A DNA stretch of 64,000 bases from Conoideocrella luteorostrata (taxonomy: Eukaryota > Ascomycota > Sordariomycetes > Hypocreales > Clavicipitaceae): contig JASWJB010000025.1 in assembly GCA_032433595.1 (NCBI GenBank), positions 124,001-188,000 on the forward strand, read 5' to 3'. The notes below the pieces were generated by a model. It ran no database searches and had not been told where the DNA came from. It was given only the letters and a program-made list of their open reading frames with translations. Below are positions 12,401 through 22,484 of the stretch, in pieces (the stretch's first letter is position 1; every line of letters starts with the position of its first letter). Position numbers and translations under genes: made by a program.

Positions 12401-14880
12401 AGGTTCCACATGTAATCACGACCATCCACAAGCCACTGTGCAAAGACTCCGGTTCTGACGGGTGCAAAACTATCGAACCGCTTCTTCTCATACCATGCAG
12501 ACTGCTTGAGCATCTCATTGATTGAGTCTTCGAACTGCTTCAGAACCGATTGATATCTCGAGAAAAGTCGCACTTTACGTTCAGAAGTCTGCAGAGTTAG
12601 GGTGTGATGCTTCTTTGGTGGTGACTCCACAGTGAGGTCAATCTCCTTGTTCTTATCTTTGAAACCGATCTGCGTGAGTGCATTCTTCTTGGAAACGATG
12701 CTGAACTTGGAATCGACGAGATAAACATCGTAGATATTCATATTCTCAGGCGACGCCACACAAACAATGTAGCTTTGGCGAACGAGGAACCACTTGCGGC
12801 TGTGGCGAGCAATGACTTTTGCTGGCGTTAAAACACGGCGGAAATCGAGACCCTTGGATGACTGAATATGCAGATATCCCTCCTTGCCGTGATAACTGCC
12901 TTCCGCAGCGAGGCGCACACCGAGGGCAGACAGTTCTAGGAATCGGCAAAGACGATTACTATCAGCTCTGAACATAAGCCATCTGATCATTTCCGATAGA
13001 TACTTTTCCAGAATACGTCTTTGCCTCTCCACGTAACGTTGTCTTCGAGTCGCCATGTCAAGAACAGGCGTGTTTGGACCTTCAAGATTCGACAGTTCCC
13101 CGGGATCCGTGAATCCCGTCGACCTTCTCCTCATTCCCCACAGATTGGCGCGGGACTTTTTTCTAGTAGGCTGGCGATGATCCTCAGCTTCGCTTGCTAT
13201 AGCATCGGCATGATCCTCTCCGCCCGTACCTTCTCCGGCAGTCTCATCGCCTCTTACACTGATCTGATCGTCCTCATCGCTCTCGTCCCCCTTACCGCGT
13301 GCCCGTCGCAAGTACGGGAATGCCGAATAAGGAAATTTGGGCTGTTTTGGTCGCGCTCCAAGATCACGACCAAGCATATACTTGTCGTTATTGAGGGCAA
13401 ATTTATATCTAAAGTGGAGATTATATATGTCCTTGATGGTTCGGATCACAGTCCAACTCATTCGGCTCGGGCCACTGCCGTACTCAAGTTCGATTGTAAA
13501 TATCCAGTGTCGATCCCTATCACCATCCGGAACTGGTGAGCTGTCCTTGACTCTCAGCTTCAGCTGTTCAAGAAGAACCGGGATCCTCTTATTCCCATGC
13601 TCGTCCCTTTGAATCATGCTGGCAAGCATCAACACCGCAGGAGCACCAGCCCTAAGCTCAGCCATCAACTCTGCTGATTTATAGTAGTCAAAACGATCTT
13701 CCTTCTTTTGTCGCAGCAGCTTTAGTGTGCTCTTCACTTGCTTCCACTTTTGAACACCAAAGTTGGACGCCCTCTCGGAGTTGAAGAACGGTCGACGTGG
13801 CGTCATGGCATCACCATCAGAGACGCCGCCGCCGCCAAACACAGTGATGCGGCGTAAATGGCCAGTTCGACGACCTACAACGGCGGAGCTCTCCATGTCA
13901 TTGAGATCCTCTCCGTGAGAAGGCGTTGTTGCCTCCACATATGAGTGCCCACGTCGAAACGGTCGACGCTTCAAGGCTTCACGCGTGTCACCTTCTGACA
14001 ACGCTTGGTCCGGGTTTCCAGGCGTGGATGTGTCCGGCATACTTGCTCTCCTTCTGAGCAGGCGGCTGTATGCGCCCCATGTATCAGCATCGCTGGCGAA
14101 TCGACTCGGGGTAGAAGGTGTCGAGACATGGTCCTTCTTAAACCGTCTCATTCTGCGCTTCTTCTTTTTTGGCAAGCTGTTCTCCGGTATGACCGCCTCG
14201 TCTGCAGTCTCTTCAATGTCGGCGTCGGCGTCAGCATCAGACTGCTCTTCGACAAGCGTGTCTGGCATTCGGCCACCAAATCGAGTGGCAGTGGGCGAAT
14301 TGGCGGCAGACTGTGAGCCGTTTTCAGCGAACGGGGCTGAGGGCGATTTGAGCGACGAAGTCGTTGGAGTATTTGCCAAGGCCTTGATCTTTGACATTAA
14401 TGACGTGCCTCTGTGTTTGCCAGGGGTTTCTGGTCCATCCCAAGACCCATGCCGACTATGGCCACCTGGTGTGGGAGAAGCCAGGATTTGGGCATCGCGT
14501 CTTGCAAATTGCACGCTTTTCCTTCCCGCTAATGACGGGCTGTCGTGCTCTGTCGGCGCATTTGGGTCATTGTCGATATTTGGTTGCGCATTTGCCGATA
14601 CATGAGGTTTATGTTCAGACTCCTCCTTGGCAACTCCGCTCCCGTTCGCAATCGGAGAAATGTCATGATGCTCCCTTCCCCCGTTCCAATAATCATTTGC
14701 CTCGGATTCCGTCTTTCCGTTGTCCTGACTATCTTTAAGTTCGGAAGTTGGGGGATGCAGGAGGACTTTGGGGCCGGTCGGTGGTGAGGATCGAGTCGTA
14801 GCGTTGGCATTTGATGGTGTTTCGTTCCGAGTTTGGCTCATGGGAGAGACCGAACCCTCCCGATGGCTAGTTCCTGCCAT
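9409..14880 (-). CDS. pld1: phospholipase D (PX-PH-HKD type, Spo14/Pld1-like)
   Basis: This enzyme would hydrolyse phosphatidylcholine to phosphatidic acid and choline at membranes. It is one uninterrupted reading frame of 1823 residues, intronless over 5.5 kb. The N-terminal 400 residues are low complexity with basic RR/KK clusters. A PX domain begins near residue 430 (HWIFTIELEYGSG, RYKFALNNDKYMLGRDLG) and is split by an acidic linker of about 80 residues before RWLMFRADSNRLCRFLELS. A PH domain follows at about 660-780 (KEGYLHIQSSKG). The two catalytic HKD motifs are intact: HHEKICIVDHD near residue 925 and HAKTIIVDDRVALIGSANIN near 1228. The start is the ATG at 14880; the frame remains open upstream but offers only a non-ATG start. 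Yeast Spo14 is similar at 1683 residues. The gene diverges from erg4 across 2.6 kb. Confidence 0.95.
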   Translation of the reverse strand: MAGTSHREGSVSPMSQTRNETPSNANATTRSSPPTGPKVLLHPPTSELKDSQDNGKTESEANDYWNGGREHHDISPIANGSGVAKEESEHKPHVSANAQPNIDNDPNAPTEHDSPSLAGRKSVQFARRDAQILASPTPGGHSRHGSWDGPETPGKHRGTSLMSKIKALANTPTTSSLKSPSAPFAENGSQSAANSPTATRFGGRMPDTLVEEQSDADADADIEETADEAVIPENSLPKKKKRRMRRFKKDHVSTPSTPSRFASDADTWGAYSRLLRRRASMPDTSTPGNPDQALSEGDTREALKRRPFRRGHSYVEATTPSHGEDLNDMESSAVVGRRTGHLRRITVFGGGGVSDGDAMTPRRPFFNSERASNFGVQKWKQVKSTLKLLRQKKEDRFDYYKSAELMAELRAGAPAVLMLASMIQRDEHGNKRIPVLLEQLKLRVKDSSPVPDGDRDRHWIFTIELEYGSGPSRMSWTVIRTIKDIYNLHFRYKFALNNDKYMLGRDLGARPKQPKFPYSAFPYLRRARGKGDESDEDDQISVRGDETAGEGTGGEDHADAIASEAEDHRQPTRKKSRANLWGMRRRSTGFTDPGELSNLEGPNTPVLDMATRRQRYVERQRRILEKYLSEMIRWLMFRADSNRLCRFLELSALGVRLAAEGSYHGKEGYLHIQSSKGLDFRRVLTPAKVIARHSRKWFLVRQSYIVCVASPENMNIYDVYLVDSKFSIVSKKNALTQIGFKDKNKEIDLTVESPPKKHHTLTLQTSERKVRLFSRYQSVLKQFEDSINEMLKQSAWYEKKRFDSFAPVRTGVFAQWLVDGRDYMWNLSRAINMARDVIYIHDWWLSPELYTRRPAAISQKWRLDRLLQKKAREGVKIFVIIYRNVEAAIPIDSEYTKFSLLNLHPNIFVQRSPNQFKKNQFFFAHHEKICIVDHDVAFLGGVDLCFGRWDCPQHPIVDDKPTGFEITEQPKDAEHCQLFPGKDYSNPRVQDFFRLNEPYEEMYDRSKVPRMPWHDVAMQVVGQPARDLTRHFVQRWNYLRRGRKPTRPLPFLLPPPDAKFEELEALGLTGTCEVQMLRSASTWSLGIDETEHSIQNAYIKMIEDSDHFVYMENQFFISSTEAYNTKIVNRIGDALVERIIRAHENGEDWRCAIMIPLMPGFQNTVDEQEGTSVRLILMCQYKSICRGEHSIFGRLRAADIEPEDYIGFYCLRQWGIMSNDALVTEQLYIHAKTIIVDDRVALIGSANINERSMLGSRDSECAALVRDTDMIASTMGGKPYQVGRFAHTLRLRLMREHLGLDVDEILEQERQQEMDREAFEEEMEDIYREDHLTPSAGPSTARRESFLNPRSRSFNHELDMDKAKAIQDESSASSFPSDSEARSRKGKKAADGMSPQQKTKQRLDVSGYGQDQWKVAEKSGLDEGRDSVIVGGREVLLHDIDTQGKGTISSPKPPHETVSTSDDRYLEPAATKNVGLPPMPPVNRRTTEEMGFLRPAQLPPLPVADDTDIGGPSMYIDPATGRPRSGVFNPMAADITPADISKDCMRDPLLPSFIDDVWNRAALNNTKLYRRVFRCMPDSEVTTWQAYREYMEYGAKFRASMEGKPVGDDAESKLESNNHNYSTAAGAGVGAPGPEAIASAATEKVSKQVSEKLPTLDQDLSKLDVIDPEKQLMGSNEKSEDNAPRTLGPLDSNPANMTEKGTAPADTGLPGLEQASLKTLEPQTSRNTDRKTTFSMLEKPTSRETAAVPPQAQFGSVKRRRRATTRGSRRGFSLDDMPSRADAEELLKMIQGNIVQFPYDWLLTEEQNGNWGYQVDGVAPLSI

Positions 14881-15758
14881 GCGCGATTCGAGGTTCTTTT
14901 CGTCAGCCAATACTTACCAAGTCGACGGTCACAGCAAGGGGTAGCTGGCAGCGGGTACGCCCAGGCGTGGTACGAGATGCGCCAGATCAAATAGTATCTC
15001 AACAACACATGCTGGTGCTAGGAATTAAGTCGAGGTGGAAGGTAGATGGCACCAGCCAACAGCAGCAGTGAGACGTCAAGCACTGTGAGAGAACTGTTAA
15101 ACGTTGTTGTAGAGCTCTCGAAAGCCTAGCAGTGGCTTGTCGGTTCAAGGGACGGGAGCGTGTAGTAGCGAAACGGTGGAAGCGTGTACTCGAATAACTA
15201 GTATCGTATCATGAATAATGGTAGCAGTTTGAGCAACATGTGACGATTTTGCAATGAGGCGAATCGTTACACACAGCCAGGCGGTCAAGTGCTCGTCCAC
15301 GTGGGTTGGGTGCTGGATAAAGCACCGTGATGATGCTGGTGGTGCGGTTGATGCATTAGTTACTACAGCACGAGGTGACCCCTGGCCCAGTGACCCAGGG
15401 TGCTCTGTACTGGCCTCTGCAGCTGGAACTCTGGATCCACCAAAGAGCTCAGCCAGCAGTTGGGCCGCCCCACAGTCCCATTGTGGCCAAGTACCCCTAC
15501 TCCGGCCACACTGTAACTACCGAGTCGGTAACTAAGCATTCCCCGAAACGTGTCTTCCGGAATGTTACACTTCACAACCACGTTAACATTGGCCAGTACT
15601 CCGTACCCTTCTCATATATCTGTTGCACAAATCGTAAGTCCGATTTCATAGGTCTATCTTCTACTTAGATAATCAAGCATTTGTTGTTCTGCAAATTGAC
15701 CACAAATACCTTTACCTCTTCTACATCTGCGTCATCTACCTCCGTCCCACCCTGCAAG

Positions 15759-15766
15759 TGACGTCA
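15759..15766. promoter_or_regulatory. consensus CRE palindrome TGACGTCA
   Basis: A perfect ATF/CREB octamer lies in the pld1/erg4 divergent spacer. In fungi such sites bind Atf1/Sko1-type bZIP factors. Which gene it serves, if any, cannot be told; it is 1.7 kb from erg4 and 0.9 kb from pld1. Confidence 0.4.
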
Positions 15767-16934
15767 CCACAAAAGTACTCGTCTATACTCCGTACAAATA
15801 GTCTAAACCTCAACCTCCACAAAAATCCAGTTTGTCGTGACTATTACGCTGGACTATGCGGAGTACAGGTTTATTGTCTACGAAGCCAGGGGTAATAATT
15901 ACGCGAGGACAAGGGACTGCAAAGGTAAGCAAGAACTGCTCAACGAGCCACTACTAGTGCTCCGCGGACTGCTGGTATGATGGGCCACAGCACCGCAATG
16001 AGATTGTGAGAGCGAGGACGCTATGAATACAACTATACGCCGTAGCTAGTATTCCTCTGAACGTAAGACGCTGGGGAAGGCTCGGCGGGACACGAGATTA
16101 AACATCTTGTAATTCTCGGAAGCATATGAGCAGCAAAGGCAAAAATCACAAGTGGAAGTCTGAATTTCCCCTTTGCTACTAATACTCTTGAAAAGCAATT
16201 AACTTGACAACCAGTGTAGTATTTTCCCCGCATAAAATTTGCGGGAGGGTGTGGCTAATCTCCTTGTGTTACCCGTGTGGAAAGGGAAAGCATGTGCGTT
16301 CAAATACGGAGTATCAAGCATGAAGTACGAGTTGCTTTCTTCAACCAATCAGTTCCCATGTTCATTGCAACCACTGAGGGAAATGCCTTTATACAACAGC
16401 TACGGGGTACGGAGTACGTTATTTTCCTCTACCATTTTGTGCGCCGCGACGTAGTCCGCACCAGTTGGGCGAGACAGGCCGCGATCGAACCAAGTCGCGT
16501 TGACGATGGACTTCACCCATCGCAAACGTCAGCACGCATCTCCCCAATCACCACGACTGCCCTTTTGCGTACGTAAACTCCGTATTATGCCCACAAACAC
16601 GCAATGTGTACCCTACTTTTCTATAAACAGCCTTCGTTCGTTTGAAGAGGGTGCTTCCCCCAGTTCCAGTCCACATATTAATGGCGACTGCGATCCAGTT
16701 GATAAAGTACGGAGTAGCGACGGGCTGGTGTGAGCCACGTGCCAGTAGCTATGACGACAGCCAATACTCGCCAAGGTGCATGTTATATGACCAGTCTATT
16801 AAATGGCATGCTTGCAGATCGTCCTCGATGACATGACATAAGCCCACAGTGAAGTTGGCATTGAAGTCCGCCACCCAGCGCCCCTACGACGATCCTCAGC
16901 GTCAAAAGAGTCCAGCCGCGTTTTGTATTGCAGC

Positions 16935-16950
16935 TACGGAGTACTCCGTA
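16935..16950. repeat. 16-bp perfect palindrome built from two TACGGAGTA words
   Basis: The sequence TACGGAGTACTCCGTA is its own reverse complement. It joins two copies of the word found singly elsewhere in the spacers. The opposite arrangement occurs at 35806-35821. Confidence 0.85.
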
Positions 16951-17465
16951 CCCAAGTTTATAACCAAATTAGGAGTATGGAGTACAGCTACATAGTTACT
17001 TGGCGGCTAGTGGCAGGTAATGTGCCTTCAGCTCAGTCGAAATGGAAGGCTCCGCCAAATATCAACAAATCCACTCTCATCTCCACGCGCCGCCAATAGC
17101 GTAACACCGTCACGTCCCTCCATGCAGGAAAAGAAAGTACAAGGGGGGCCACAAGGTCTGCCCGTTCCAAGTCAGCCAGTAGCTCTCTGGGTCCTCTGCA
17201 TCACCAAAAGTTTTGTGTGGCATTTTTCGCTCTCTCCTTTGCTCACTGCGTCTGCCCACCACATTTGCCGCGGCCTTGTGGTTTCATCCGTCTTAGCAGA
17301 CTCTTTTTCTTAGCTTGGGTCATTCATGCTCCTTCATTAGCTTCATGACCTAATTCGCACTTTTTGGGTTTTCTTTCTTCTCGTCGGAGTATCTTCTCTT
17401 TTCTCTCCTATCCTTAATTTCTATTAATCGATTCAAAACGGGATCCCCCTACCACGGCTGTCACC

Positions 17466-19491
17466 ATGTCCAGATATTCGCTGCGCCAAACGCCTAGGTA
17501 CGTGGTGAAGGAGAGGAAAAACACTGTCAAAATCCATTAAATACAGGCAAATGAGGTCCCAATTGGCGTCAATTCGGCCTAACAGCTATGGCGATCGATT
17601 TCAGTTCGGCCCAAGGAAAGGGCCAATTGACAACCCAATCAACACGCGCTGACGCCAATTGTAGGAAGAAGGAACTCTTCGATGGCATGGTCGAGACGCC
17701 CACCGCTTCACGACGCTCTTCGCGTCGTCAGTCCTCCTTTCCTCCCGAGTTCCTGTCCAACAGCGACAATGAGTCCAGCTCTGCGACCGACGCGTCTACC
17801 CGAACCCGATCTTTGCGCCGTCGCACTGGCAAGTTCACTGAGGACCTGGAGGAGGAAGAGGATATCAAGCCCGCAGTCAATGGTAAATCTGTCGAGGAGA
17901 AAGAGGCTGCTTCAGAAAGCTCACCCAGGAGAATGTCCACTCCCAAGTCCATCCCAAAGAAACAGGCTGCCAAGTCCGCTGATGCTGGCGTCGTTGACGG
18001 CTGGTGCGAAGGCCAAGATCCAAAGGTCGACTATTCCGGCGAATTCGAGTTTGGTGGCTCTTGTGGTACTCTATCCATGATGATTCTCTTCCCTGTTCTC
18101 ATGTGGTACATGTGGATTGGTGCCACCTATTACGATGGCAAGGTTCCATCACGTACTCCTGGACAGACCTGGGCCTCGTTTGCATCTCAATTGGTCAATT
18201 ACGTTTATATTGGCGCGTTCCCTCACACAAAAGCTTGGTTATGGTACTGGTCCTACCTTACTTTCCAGTGTGCTTGCTACTGCCTGCTGCCAGGCGTCTG
18301 GGGCTGGGGCAAGCCTCTTCCTCACGAGGGAGGCAAGCAGCTCAAATACTTCTGCAATGCCTTTGTCACCTTGTACTTTACCCTTTCGATTCTGGCCGTT
18401 CTGCACTTCACTGGCATCTGGCCTCTATACAATGCAATTGATGAGTTTGGACCCCTCCTGTCTGTCGCCATCCTGAGCGGTTTCTTGGTCAGCTTCGTCG
18501 CCTATTTCTCTGCTCTGCATCGCGGCAAGCAGCATCGCATGACGGGTTATCCCATATATGACTTTTTCATGGGCGCTGAGCTGAACCCTCGAATGTTCGG
18601 CATTCTGGACTTCAAGATGTTCTGCGAGGTTCGTATGCCATGGTATTTCCTCCTCATTCTCAGTCTTGGCACTGCTGCGCGCCAGTGGGAGCGTTACGGC
18701 TATGTTTCTGGCGAGGTCATGTTCCTCGTCATGGCTCACTATCTGTATGCCAATGCATGTGCCAAAGGTGAGGAGCTCATCATCACCACCTGGGACATGT
18801 ACTATGAGAAATGGGGATTCATGCTCATATTCTGGAATCTCGCCGGTGTTCCTCTATCGTACTGCCACTGTACCATCTTCCTAGCCAACCACGACCCAGC
18901 CGAGTACCACTGGAACCGCTGGTTTTTGGCAGCCATGTACATTGGCTACCTCTTCTGGTACTGGGTCTGGGACAGCTGCAACAGCCAGAAGAACCGCTTC
19001 CGTGCCATGGAACGAGGAAAGATGATAGCCCGCAATACCTTCCCCCAGGTTCCATGGCAGACTATCCACAACCCCAAGACTATCAAGACTCCTCAGGGGA
19101 CTATTCTCGTTGATGGCTGGTACGGCCTGGCCCGTAAGATTCACTACACTGCTGATGCTTGGTTCGCCATCTCATGGGGCTTAATCACTGGTTTCAAGTC
19201 TGTGCTTTTCCGCCATTTCCTATCCATCTCTCAAGTCATTTGGATGATAACTAACCACTACAAACACAGGAGCCCATTCCCATGGTTCTACCCAGTCTTC
19301 TTCTGTTGCATGATTGCGCATCGTGCCGCAAGAGATATCTACCGCTGCCGCAACAAATACGGCGAACACTGGCTTGAATATGAAAGACAGGTTCCATACC
19401 TATTCATTCCTGTAAGTCTAGCTCGTTGAATCATGCTCTTTCCTTTCAGACCGACGAGAACAATCTAACACCTGCCCAGTACGTTCTCTAA
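17466..19491 (+). CDS. erg4: C-24(28) sterol reductase Erg4
   Basis: Erg4 is an ER membrane enzyme that reduces the C24(28) double bond in the last step of ergosterol synthesis. Exons are 17466-17497, 17665-19197, 19270-19411 and 19480-19491, giving 572 residues. The first exon encodes only [11 protein letters not shown], joined to [12 protein letters not shown]. About 110 disordered residues follow, then a polytopic domain with many hydrophobic segments. The family signatures [25 protein letters not shown] and [15 protein letters not shown] are present, and the last exon supplies the normal FIPYVL end. The third intron (19198-19269) is 72 nt, lacks a stop and has a weak GTCTGT donor, but splicing it restores the conserved [11 protein letters not shown]. 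An alternative start inside intron 1 at 17588 would give a non-conserved N terminus. The gene converges on vma3. Confidence 0.94.
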
Positions 19492-20372
19492 ATATAGTAG
19501 CACCGTACGTGTTCAAGCCATCAGGTCACTTGGTGTGGTCTGGAAGCGAAGTCACTACACACTTCTTGCGTATATATTCTATTTTGCAACGCGATAAAAA
19601 ATTGGAATGGCCCGCTCGAGTTCGTTCGTAACACAAAGAAGGAGGTGGAGTTGGCTGGACTAGGAGAGAAATCATTAATCACGGGGCGTACTGTGTGGTA
19701 TAATCAGTCTTGTAATGTCTCAGACGTAATGGCATTGTTGCTTCGTTGTCTGTCCCTGGGGTAATCCGAATGAAATAATATTGTAAAGAGCAGGACGAAT
19801 GTAGTCGCTATGCTTGGCACGCAAATGCTTTTTCTGGCACTGAGGTTTGCTCTCACCAGTAATCTCAAGGTGTCTCTTGCTTGACTTGGATGTGAAAAAT
19901 ACGGCTGTTGAAGGATAGCCCGTCTCTAGCAAGTGATCAATACTTCAACGATATGACGAAGTCGTGGTCAAGACAATGACAAATATCATCCACCGAATAT
20001 ATATTCTTGATTCGTACAATCGCGTTACAGAAAGCTCAACTCACAAATGAATTTCGCGTGCAATGCAGAATAATAGTAACAGAGACTACACCAGATTCTC
20101 CTACACCGTCATTGTCTATAATGAAACTGCTCGAAGCCAAACCTCGTCTGTCACTAGTGTACATATATGACCTAGTCATTTAATTACCAGTCCATTGCCT
20201 TTACAAATCATGTTTTGCAGGCCTGCAAAATCAGTCTGTGCATTCCCTAAGTTAAATACTTCCATACTGTTCGCTTGTATTCGGCCAACCAGTTCATACT
20301 AGGATCGCGTCTCTTGCCGAATAAGTACACCTTGTCGAGCCGCGTTCCCAGCAGGTATTGCCTTCCTTTCGA
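19492..20372. other. convergent spacer between erg4 and vma3
   Basis: About 0.9 kb of AT-rich 3' flanking sequence. I see no gene or structured element. Confidence 0.55.
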
Positions 20373-21265
20373 CTAGCAGGTAGCGTCTTGAGTAGCCTTG
20401 GAGTTCATGAGAAGGGCAACAATGAGACCGTACAGACCTGGTAAGAAAATCGTCAGAAAAAACAGTCGCTTCAACTTATTAACGTGTGTAATGCTTACCC
20501 AAGACTTCAGCGAAAATAAGAATCAAAATCATGCCGACAAAGAGACGAGGCTGCTGGGCTGTACCACGAACGCCAGCATCACCAACAATACCAATGGCGA
20601 AACCAGCAGCAAGACCAGCAAGACCCACAGCAAGACCAGCGCCAAATTGGATGAAACCAGTGTACAGGGGGAGCTCTTGCTTCAGGCCGTCGGAGATAAG
20701 GACAGACACGACCAGACCGTAGATACCAATGATACCAGCCATAATGACGGGAACAATATCTATACCGTTACGTTAGCTTCGTTTTCCTAGCTTGTAGGAC
20801 ATGTGTAACGGAGAGAAATGCGCACTCTTCACGATAAGGTCAGGGCGAAGGACACCCATGGCAGCAATACCGACACCAGACTTAGCAGTACCATAAGAGG
20901 CACCTAAGCAGGTAAATACAATGGCGCAAGTGCAACCCATGGCACCAAAGAAGGGCTATGTGAAATATTAGCAAAAGATGGTCATCGATGTGCATCAGTA
21001 TTATGATGACGCCGACTATGTGGTGTTCAAGTGACGTCGGTCGGTAGAGGGACGGGATGGCGACTAACCGCGTAAGCGGGACTACAGAAGCATCTGCGTT
21101 AGCTCAAAACATCTTCAAATATTACATAAAATTAAAAGGAGCGCAGGACGAGCAGGTCCAGCGATGTCAAGAGCTTCGATGGATGGCTGATGAAGCTCGG
21201 GTTCATCCAATAGTGGCGGCAGGGAGGCGACCGCGACAAACGTACCAGGCTTCGGTGAAAGGCAT
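20373..21265 (-). CDS. vma3: V-type proton ATPase 16-kDa proteolipid subunit c
   Basis: This forms the proton-carrying c ring of the vacuolar ATPase Vo sector. Exons are 21265-21246, 21081-21069, 20955-20826, 20759-20499 and 20437-20373, giving 162 residues (family about 160). The five exons join as [25 protein letters not shown] and then through the four-helix hairpins to [13 protein letters not shown]. Exon 2 is a 13-nt microexon, needed to give the N terminus before PFFGAMG. The proton-binding glutamate is at about residue 139 in [15 protein letters not shown]-type and [13 protein letters not shown] sequences identify subunit c (Vma3) rather than c' (Vma11). Donors are GTACGT, GTTAGT, GTGCGC and GTAAGC. 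The gene is divergent from the SAC phosphatase gene. Confidence 0.95.
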
Positions 21266-22484
21266 TTTGGAGGTTGTTGAGTTGTCGAAGCTAAGTGTAT
21301 CTAAAGGACGTGCTTTATTTGAAACGGTTACTGGCGTGAAGCTCAACAGCTGGACGGGTTCGGTAACGGGTTGGCTGTCGTCGTTGTCTTAAGGTTCGAG
21401 ATGTGGTGATTAATGGAGGACTCCTTCCGTGGCTGATGCACCAGTTTGGCTACGAGTTTTGCCGCACTGAGCCCGTTGCGGGGTTACGTAAGCCATATGC
21501 ATACCGGCTAAATACCGGCCCCTGAGGAACCCGGCCTTGTCTGGTAACTGCAGGAGGTCACAGCTTGGAACCAAATACTACTCCGTACTCCATAGTTAGC
21601 TAGTTACGGGAATGCTTGGTTGGACGTATTTCGTAATAATACATCATCGTCCGTACCTCAGATATGGATTAGTGGAAAATTAAGCCAACCCTATCTACCT
21701 ACAATGTGCATAAATTAGGCCCTGCTTCACTTCGTGACATGCTCTATTAGATTTCTCTTAGCACAATGAAACGCTGTCTGTCATGTTTTCGAGTGACGAG
21801 GTTCAAATTCCCACCAATATCTGCACAAGTTACCCGCGGAACATAATTGCATAGGTTCCTCTGCTCTTGCCTGCCTGGTTGGACGATAGCCCACGCAGAT
21901 AACAAAACATATTCATCGGAGGCGTCATTAAGTTGTAGGTCTATTTTTATACTTGACGTGCCAGGCGGGCTCATTTCATTGCAGTATTTCTACACGCGCA
22001 TGCTAATACAGTATATGTCGGAATCTCCAAACCGACAGCCACGTGCACGAGTAATTGGTAACCCCGTACGCTACCCCGTCACCCGAACAAAAGGACAGAT
22101 TATGAAGCCCTTGCCTGTTGCACTTTCTCGCCAGAGCTTGATAATAATAACCGTGAGCATTTAATTCTATAAGGACGTTGGAAAGACATTCGGGACTGTA
22201 AAGGGAAGGCAATTGGCTTGTAGGTGGTGGGATAAAGAGCCAAGCAAAGCCGTGCTGTCTATGACGTTTCTCCACCTCTGTCGAAGACGCTCTCTCCACC
22301 TGCCAACTGTACCGAGCTCGCGCCGTTGTTTCGACGTCCATTCCACGCTCAGCACTCTTTCAAGAATGCTATTTTAACATACTTTCTGTAATGAATCAAA
22401 GACTCTCATTATATTTATCTTCACTTGCCTCACCTAATTAATGGTTGAAAGTGGTTGCATCATACTGCAGCCTATGCTCGCAAC
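21266..22484. promoter_or_regulatory. divergent spacer between vma3 and the SAC phosphatase gene
   Basis: This is a 1.2-kb promoter-type spacer with one TACTCCGTA word at 21579-21587. A plus-strand frame at 21057-21392 is antisense to the first vma3 exons and not credible as a gene. Confidence 0.5.

Larger units (their letters stand above)
14881..17465. promoter_or_regulatory. long divergent spacer between pld1 and erg4, rich in TACGGAGTA words
   Basis: This 2.6-kb spacer contains no supported gene. It has the densest set of the TACGGAGTA/TACTCCGTA word in the window (near 15596, 15785, 16305, 16408, 16707 and 16935), a consensus CRE at 15759-15766, and a CT-rich stretch just before the erg4 ATG. 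Small open frames show no coherent protein features. Confidence 0.55.

Noticed and set aside
21057..21392. A 111-codon plus-strand frame
   Set aside because: It is antisense to the first two exons of vma3, which explain the conserved N terminus of the proteolipid.
21790..21825. GGTTCAAATTCCC resembling a tRNA T-arm
   Set aside because: The flanking bases cannot form the 5-bp stem and no matching A-box or acceptor stem is nearby.
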